Below, in pieces: positions 33,549 to 37,495 of a stretch of 37,495 nt of DNA; the stretch's first letter is position 1; every line of letters begins with the position of its first letter. This stretch comes from an uncultured Ignavibacteriales bacterium. GTDB lineage: Bacteria; Bacteroidota; Ignavibacteria; Ignavibacteriales; Melioribacteraceae. The notes beneath the pieces were generated by a model. It did no database searches, had not been told where the DNA came from, and saw only the letters and a program-made list of their open reading frames with translations. The stretch covers positions 1-37,495 of the forward strand of contig CAMZLW010000073.1 of NCBI GenBank assembly GCA_947311785.1. Reading direction: 5' to 3'. The position numbers and the translations under genes are program-made.

Positions 33549-34756
33549 CAATAATAAAACATATCCTAATATTTATATTGCTTACCACATCGCTTTTGGC
33601 TCAATCTAATAAAAACATTGAACAGAAAAACGATGAGCTAAAAGGCATTAAATCCAAAATTTTGAAACTCGAAAATGATTTAAAATCCAAAGCTGCAGAT
33701 GAAGTTAAGAGTGTGAAGTTACTGGATAAAATAAATCATCAAACTCATTTGCTCGATAAAATTATTAAAAAACTTGATTCTGACGAGAGGGGAATTCAAA
33801 AGAGAATTAAGAAACTTAAAAGTGAGATTATTAAAATAAAGAATAATGTAGATGAACTAAAAGAAGATTATTCCAATTTTGTTAAATGGCTTTATATTAA
33901 TGGTGAAAAATCTAAGTGGAATTATTTGTTTAAATCTGAGTCGGTGAATCAAGCAGTTATTAGATATAAATATTTCAATTATATTACTAAAAAAAACGAA
34001 CTAAATATTGAATCCTTTGTTAGGGAAAAAGAAAAGTTAGAAAAATTATCGCAAAGTTTGATGGGTGAAAATAGAGAAAAACAAAAACTTGAAACAGAAA
34101 AACTAACTGAAGTAACAAGACTAAATAATAGAAAAAAAGAAAAAACCAATTTAATTTCTAAGCTACATAAGGACAAAAGAAATATAGAAAAAGAGATTGA
34201 TGAAAAGCGGAAATACGAAATTGAAATTAAAGAACGTATTGCTAAATTAATTGAAGAGGCTAGGGTTAGTAAAAGAAAATTACGAGAAACGAGGTTTAAA
34301 AATAATTCCACAGAATCAATAGTTCCTAAAATTAATTATGCCAAATTTGAAAAATTTTCTGACTTAAAAGGAAAGATGGCGTGGCCTGTTTCATCAGGGA
34401 AAGTAGTTCGGAAATTTGGAGAGATAAAAAATAAAAAATTAAAAACCATTACCTTAAATTATGGAATTGACATTAAATCAAATCCAAACGAAAAGGTTTA
34501 CGCTGTTGCAGAGGGAGTTGTATCGGTTATAGATTGGATAGTTGGCTTTGGCAGTATTATTATTGTAACGCATAATGGAAATTTTAGAACCGTTTATGGA
34601 CACATAGACAACATAAAAGTTAATGAAGATGAAATTGTAAAAGCTGGAACTGAACTTGGAACAATTAACCAAAGTCTTGAAGGGAATATAGTTCATTTTG
34701 AAATTTGGGATGAGCGTAATTATAAAAATCCACAAAAGTGGTTGGTTAAAAAATAA
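33542..34756 (+). CDS. EnvC-like coiled-coil protein with degenerate LytM domain
   Basis: 404 aa: signal peptide (MVTIIKHILIFILLTTSLLAQ), coiled coil (about 25-265, very Lys/Glu-rich), then an M23/LytM domain (about 285-400: GKMAWPVSSGKVVRKFGE, VYAVAEGVVSVIDWIVGFGSIIIVTHNG, YGHI, HFEIW). The metal site is incomplete. The HxxxD motif reads NYGID (Asn 306 for His, Asp 310 kept), and the HxH motif reads IVH (Ile 383 for the first His, His 385 kept). EnvC and NlpD lack the zinc ligands in the same way and activate amidases instead of cutting peptidoglycan. A similar role is inferred here. It overlaps the DUF4292 gene by seven bases. Confidence 0.87.
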   Translation: MVTIIKHILIFILLTTSLLAQSNKNIEQKNDELKGIKSKILKLENDLKSKAADEVKSVKLLDKINHQTHLLDKIIKKLDSDERGIQKRIKKLKSEIIKIKNNVDELKEDYSNFVKWLYINGEKSKWNYLFKSESVNQAVIRYKYFNYITKKNELNIESFVREKEKLEKLSQSLMGENREKQKLETEKLTEVTRLNNRKKEKTNLISKLHKDKRNIEKEIDEKRKYEIEIKERIAKLIEEARVSKRKLRETRFKNNSTESIVPKINYAKFEKFSDLKGKMAWPVSSGKVVRKFGEIKNKKLKTITLNYGIDIKSNPNEKVYAVAEGVVSVIDWIVGFGSIIIVTHNGNFRTVYGHIDNIKVNEDEIVKAGTELGTINQSLEGNIVHFEIWDERNYKNPQKWLVKK

Positions 34757-34777
34757 TTTTGAATTAGTGGCTAATAT

Positions 34778-36025
34778 TTGCAAAACTGGAAAACCATATT
34801 AACAAATTTTATTTCTCTTTCGGGTGGCGAGTTATTTAGCAAAGGAATTGCGTTTGTAATAACAATATATCTTGCACGTGTAATTTTGCCCGAAGGCTTT
34901 GGAATACTTGGATACACAACAGCATTCGTTTCATACTTTTTGCTCTTTATCGATTTTGGCTTTGATATAATTAGCGTTAAACGAATTGCAAACGATAAAA
35001 GTGTTATTTCTAAATACGTAAATAATATTATTTCTTTCCGAATTCTTTTATCTGTTGTAATTTTTATGGCTCTGTCGGTAGTTGTGTTTTTCCTAAATGA
35101 AACTTTGGTTGTAAAGTTAGCATTACTCTTAACAGGATTAAATTTATTTGTTCAATCAATTTCAACAGAATTTGTTTTTCAAGCAACAGAAAAAATAAAA
35201 TATTTATCCATAAAGGTCGTTGCTAAAAATGTGATAATTTTAATGTTTGTTCTCACTTTTGTTAAAAACATTTCGGATGTATTGCTTGTTATAGGAATAT
35301 CAGTTTTTGCAAATTTTGTGATGAATATTTGGCTCTATCGTAAATACGCAAAATTCTTTAAAAAGTTTAAATGGGTGATTGAAAAGAAATTTCTGAAGGC
35401 ATTATTCGCAGAATCATTTCCGCTTCTTATCTCATCGTTTATGATTTCGGTCTATTACAATCTTGATATGGTTATGCTCGGAAATATTAAAACTCAAACT
35501 GAGGTTGGAATATATAATGCGGCATACAAAATATTTTTAATTGGAATTATTCCATTAGGTGCAATTGTAAAAATATTTTTGCCATCTCTTTCAAAAATTA
35601 AAGAAGTAGATTTACTAAAAAAAACACTTCGTAATTTTGGAATTTTAATGTTTGGAAGTGGCTTAATAATCTCAATTTTTATCTTTTTTGTTGCAAATTT
35701 TGTTATCCAAATTATTTTTGGAAATGAATATAGCGGAGCAATAATACCGCTAATGATACTTTCACTTAATGTGGCAGTTATTTCTGTTAATGTGTTTTTT
35801 GGAAACCCTTTAACAGTATGGGGAAAACAGAAAGCCTATTCAATAGCAATAACTTTTGGAGCCATTTTTAATATAATTCTAAATTTAGTTTTAATTCCAA
35901 AATATTCATACAATGGAGCTGCAATTGCAACGCTCCTCTCAGAAGTTGTAGTTTTTATTGGAGTCTTTTTCCTTTTTAATAAAAGTTTTAAAAGTATCTT
36001 AAATGTGCAAAATGTTCAAAAATAA
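34778..36025 (+). CDS. Wzx-like oligosaccharide flippase (MOP superfamily)
   Basis: 415 aa with about twelve hydrophobic segments. It opens NFISLSGGELFSKGIAFVITIYLARVILPEGFGILGY, the usual start of polysaccharide-repeat flippases, and closes with GAIFNIILNLVLIPKYSYNGAAIATLLSEVVVFIG. Such proteins flip lipid-linked glycans across the inner membrane. The start is TTG at 34778; a TAA directly upstream rules out others. It follows the LytM-like gene by 21 bases, so it may share its transcript. No glycosyltransferase cluster is adjacent; the sugar transferase at 28079 is the nearest related gene. Confidence 0.88.
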   Translation: MQNWKTILTNFISLSGGELFSKGIAFVITIYLARVILPEGFGILGYTTAFVSYFLLFIDFGFDIISVKRIANDKSVISKYVNNIISFRILLSVVIFMALSVVVFFLNETLVVKLALLLTGLNLFVQSISTEFVFQATEKIKYLSIKVVAKNVIILMFVLTFVKNISDVLLVIGISVFANFVMNIWLYRKYAKFFKKFKWVIEKKFLKALFAESFPLLISSFMISVYYNLDMVMLGNIKTQTEVGIYNAAYKIFLIGIIPLGAIVKIFLPSLSKIKEVDLLKKTLRNFGILMFGSGLIISIFIFFVANFVIQIIFGNEYSGAIIPLMILSLNVAVISVNVFFGNPLTVWGKQKAYSIAITFGAIFNIILNLVLIPKYSYNGAAIATLLSEVVVFIGVFFLFNKSFKSILNVQNVQK

Positions 36026-36119
36026 ATCGGATTGTTTGTAAAGTATAGTTACGAATAAATCGGATTATTTGTAAAGTATAGTTATAAAAAAAATGGATTA
36101 TTTGTAAAGTAGGATTGTA
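36021..36119. repeat. Three tandem 33-bp repeats before an ATPase gene
   Basis: Copies lie at 36021-36053, 36054-36086 and 36087-36119, with exact 33-base spacing. The first two match at 30 of 33 positions; the second and third at 26 of 33. The shared core is GGATTATTTGTAAAGTA (G for the central A in copy one). The array begins at the flippase stop codon and ends 46 bases before the ATPase ATG, so it covers that gene's promoter region. Repeated protein-binding sites are a likely explanation. Confidence 0.8.
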
Positions 36120-36165
36120 TATGTAAGTAATAGTTGCTATATTTAAAAGAAAAAGAAGATTTAAG

Positions 36166-37401
36166 ATGCTATTTGAAAGAGAGTATTATAAGAAAATAGA
36201 ACCATTTTTATGTGATAAGGAAATATTAGTAATTCACGGTTCAAGGCAAGTTGGTAAAACCTCTTTGATGAAATATATTATTGAGAAAAATAGATTTATA
36301 GAAGAAAACTATGTTTTTATAGATTTAGAAGAACCATTAAGTTTAGATATTTGCAATGCAGGTGCTGAAGCTTTTGTAGAATATCTAACGGTAAATGGTT
36401 TATTGGGCAAAACCCCACTTTATTTGTTTATTGATGAAATCCAGTATATGGATAATCCAAGTAGCTTTTTAAAATTACTTTACGATAAATATAGAAGTAA
36501 GCTAAAAATAATTGTATCTGGTTCATCAACTTTTGAAATAAAATCAAAATTCAAAATATCATTAGTTGGCAGAACAATTAATTTTGAGTTGTTTCCATTA
36601 ACTTTTAAAGAATATTTACTATTTAAAAATATTCCTATCGATATATCAAATCCAATAAAGATTGATATTGTAATTTCTAAATTAAAAAATCATTTTTTAA
36701 ATTTTATCAAATTTGGGGGATATCCTGAAATTGTTTTAGAAGATAATATTGAAAAGAAGAAAATAAAGTTAAATCAAATAATATCAACATACATTAAAGC
36801 AGATATTCGTGATATTGGAAAAATTAGACATGTCGATAAATTTAACAAATTACTCGAAGTTCTTTCATCGCAGATTGGAAGATTGGTAAATATTAGTGAA
36901 CTAAGCAACACCCTTGGCATTGCACGGCAAACTATTGAGGAATATCTTTTTATTTTGGAAAACACATATCTTATAAAACTACTTAGACCTCACTATACAA
37001 ATGTTAGAACAGAGGTTAGTAAAATGCCAAAAATTTATTTTGAAGATACTGGAGTTGCTAATTTATTTAGATATGGAAACTTAAATGTTGAGGTTGACGG
37101 ACAAATATTTGAAAATGCAATTTTTAATGAACTTAGAAAAGGGGATACTTTTGGAAAACTATATTTTTTACGATCAAAAAAACAGCACGAGATAGATTTT
37201 GTTTTGAAAGATGAAGAAAAAATTATACCAATAGAAACAAAAATTAGTTTTACAAAAAAAAGACTTACCTCTATGTTGTATTTTAAAGAAAAAGGATATT
37301 TTAATAGTGCGTACATTTGCAGAATTAATGAACTAAATGAAAATAAAAATGAATGGCTAAAACTAATTTATCCTTGGGAGTTAAAGAATGAGTTTTTTTA
37401 G
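36166..37401 (+). CDS. AAA ATPase with DUF4143 domain
   Basis: 411 aa. The N-terminal AAA_14 domain has Walker A GSRQVGKT (25-32) and Walker B LYLFIDEIQYM. It continues with the sensor-like IIVSGSSTFEI and LVGRTINFELFPLTFKEYL, all typical of the family. A helical winged region follows (LVNISELSNTLGIARQTIEEYLFILENTYLI). The C-terminal DUF4143 half shows YFEDTGVANLF and EIDFVLKDEEKIIPIETKIS, the pattern of a PD-(D/E)xK nuclease-like core. These proteins are frequent and often laterally transferred in FCB bacteria and archaea; their role is unsettled. Three 33-bp repeats lie upstream and a further gene starts eight bases after the stop. Confidence 0.9.
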   Translation: MLFEREYYKKIEPFLCDKEILVIHGSRQVGKTSLMKYIIEKNRFIEENYVFIDLEEPLSLDICNAGAEAFVEYLTVNGLLGKTPLYLFIDEIQYMDNPSSFLKLLYDKYRSKLKIIVSGSSTFEIKSKFKISLVGRTINFELFPLTFKEYLLFKNIPIDISNPIKIDIVISKLKNHFLNFIKFGGYPEIVLEDNIEKKKIKLNQIISTYIKADIRDIGKIRHVDKFNKLLEVLSSQIGRLVNISELSNTLGIARQTIEEYLFILENTYLIKLLRPHYTNVRTEVSKMPKIYFEDTGVANLFRYGNLNVEVDGQIFENAIFNELRKGDTFGKLYFLRSKKQHEIDFVLKDEEKIIPIETKISFTKKRLTSMLYFKEKGYFNSAYICRINELNENKNEWLKLIYPWELKNEFF

Positions 37402-37409
37402 GTGGTAAA

Positions 37410-37495
37410 ATGAGTGTGCCAAGCAAAGCTATTAAAATCAAGTTGGACAATCCAACCCTTGCAAGGATTAGCCACCCACAAGGAACAACACTGTG
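37410..37495 (+). CDS. Start of an unidentified gene, cut by the window edge
   Basis: AGGTGG (37400-37405) is well placed before the ATG at 37410, and the frame stays open for 28 codons to the end of the window (begins MSVPSKAIKIKLDNPTLARI). It lies eight bases after the ATPase stop and may be co-transcribed with it. By hand count the segment 37413-37495 has 37 G/C of 83, higher than its surroundings by eye, and it uses codons such as ACC, GAC and AGC that neighbours use sparingly. Not recognised. Confidence 0.35.
   Translation, partial: MSVPSKAIKIKLDNPTLARISHPQGTTL

Noticed and set aside
36021-36119. Possible CRISPR array
   Set aside because: The three units are directly contiguous with no unique spacers and no cas genes nearby; it is a plain tandem repeat.

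Overview
The window is AT-rich chromosomal DNA from a Gram-negative bacterium of the Bacteroidota/Chlorobiota/Ignavibacteriota (FCB) group, most likely an ignavibacterium-like lineage. The evidence is an LpxC-FabZ fusion, a secreted amidase with a type IX secretion (Por) C-terminal sorting domain, a DUF4292 lipoprotein, Reg_prop and PD40 propellers, weak or absent Shine-Dalgarno (SD) sites at several genes, and a TAnnTTTG-type promoter in front of lexA. The genus cannot be named from the sequence.

Left part (about 0.5-21.6 kb, all minus strand): a long envelope-biogenesis gene train. Read in the direction of transcription it is uppS, bamA, two ompH/skp paralogs, lpxD, lpxC-fabZ, lpxA, a LipM-like octanoyltransferase, a seven-bladed Reg_prop propeller, the heptose kinase and adenylyltransferase (rfaE1, rfaE2), tamB and rnr. 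After a structured repeat follows a large gene fusing an HExxH peptidase, a TolB-like propeller and an Omp85-like barrel. Together they cover the lipid carrier, barrel assembly and its chaperones, lipid A, the LPS heptose donor and TamB-type transport between membranes. Many junctions are 4-base stop/start overlaps, which suggests translational coupling. A TTGACA-N17-TATTTT promoter lies ahead of uppS.

Middle (21.7-27.1 kb): lexA, a tiny WYL-like protein and an unknown 131-aa protein form a probable SOS operon, headed by a perfect palindrome that overlaps the promoter. A T9SS-secreted PGRP-type amidase follows on the minus strand. A higBA toxin-antitoxin pair on the plus strand and ilvE on the minus strand converge on a second structured repeat.

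Right part (27.2-37.5 kb, plus strand): a solitary MlaE permease, a sugar-phosphate transferase, a small outer-membrane-type protein, and rsgA, whose true 5' end has no ATG, GTG or TTG start. Then comes an overlapping TPR lipoprotein / DUF4292 lipoprotein / degenerate LytM (EnvC-like) trio and a Wzx-like flippase. Last are three 33-bp tandem repeats, a DUF4143-type ATPase and the first codons of a gene cut by the window edge.

No rRNA, tRNA, CRISPR array, insertion sequence or prophage was seen. With rsgA extended to its full length, no gene-free stretch exceeds about 170 bases.
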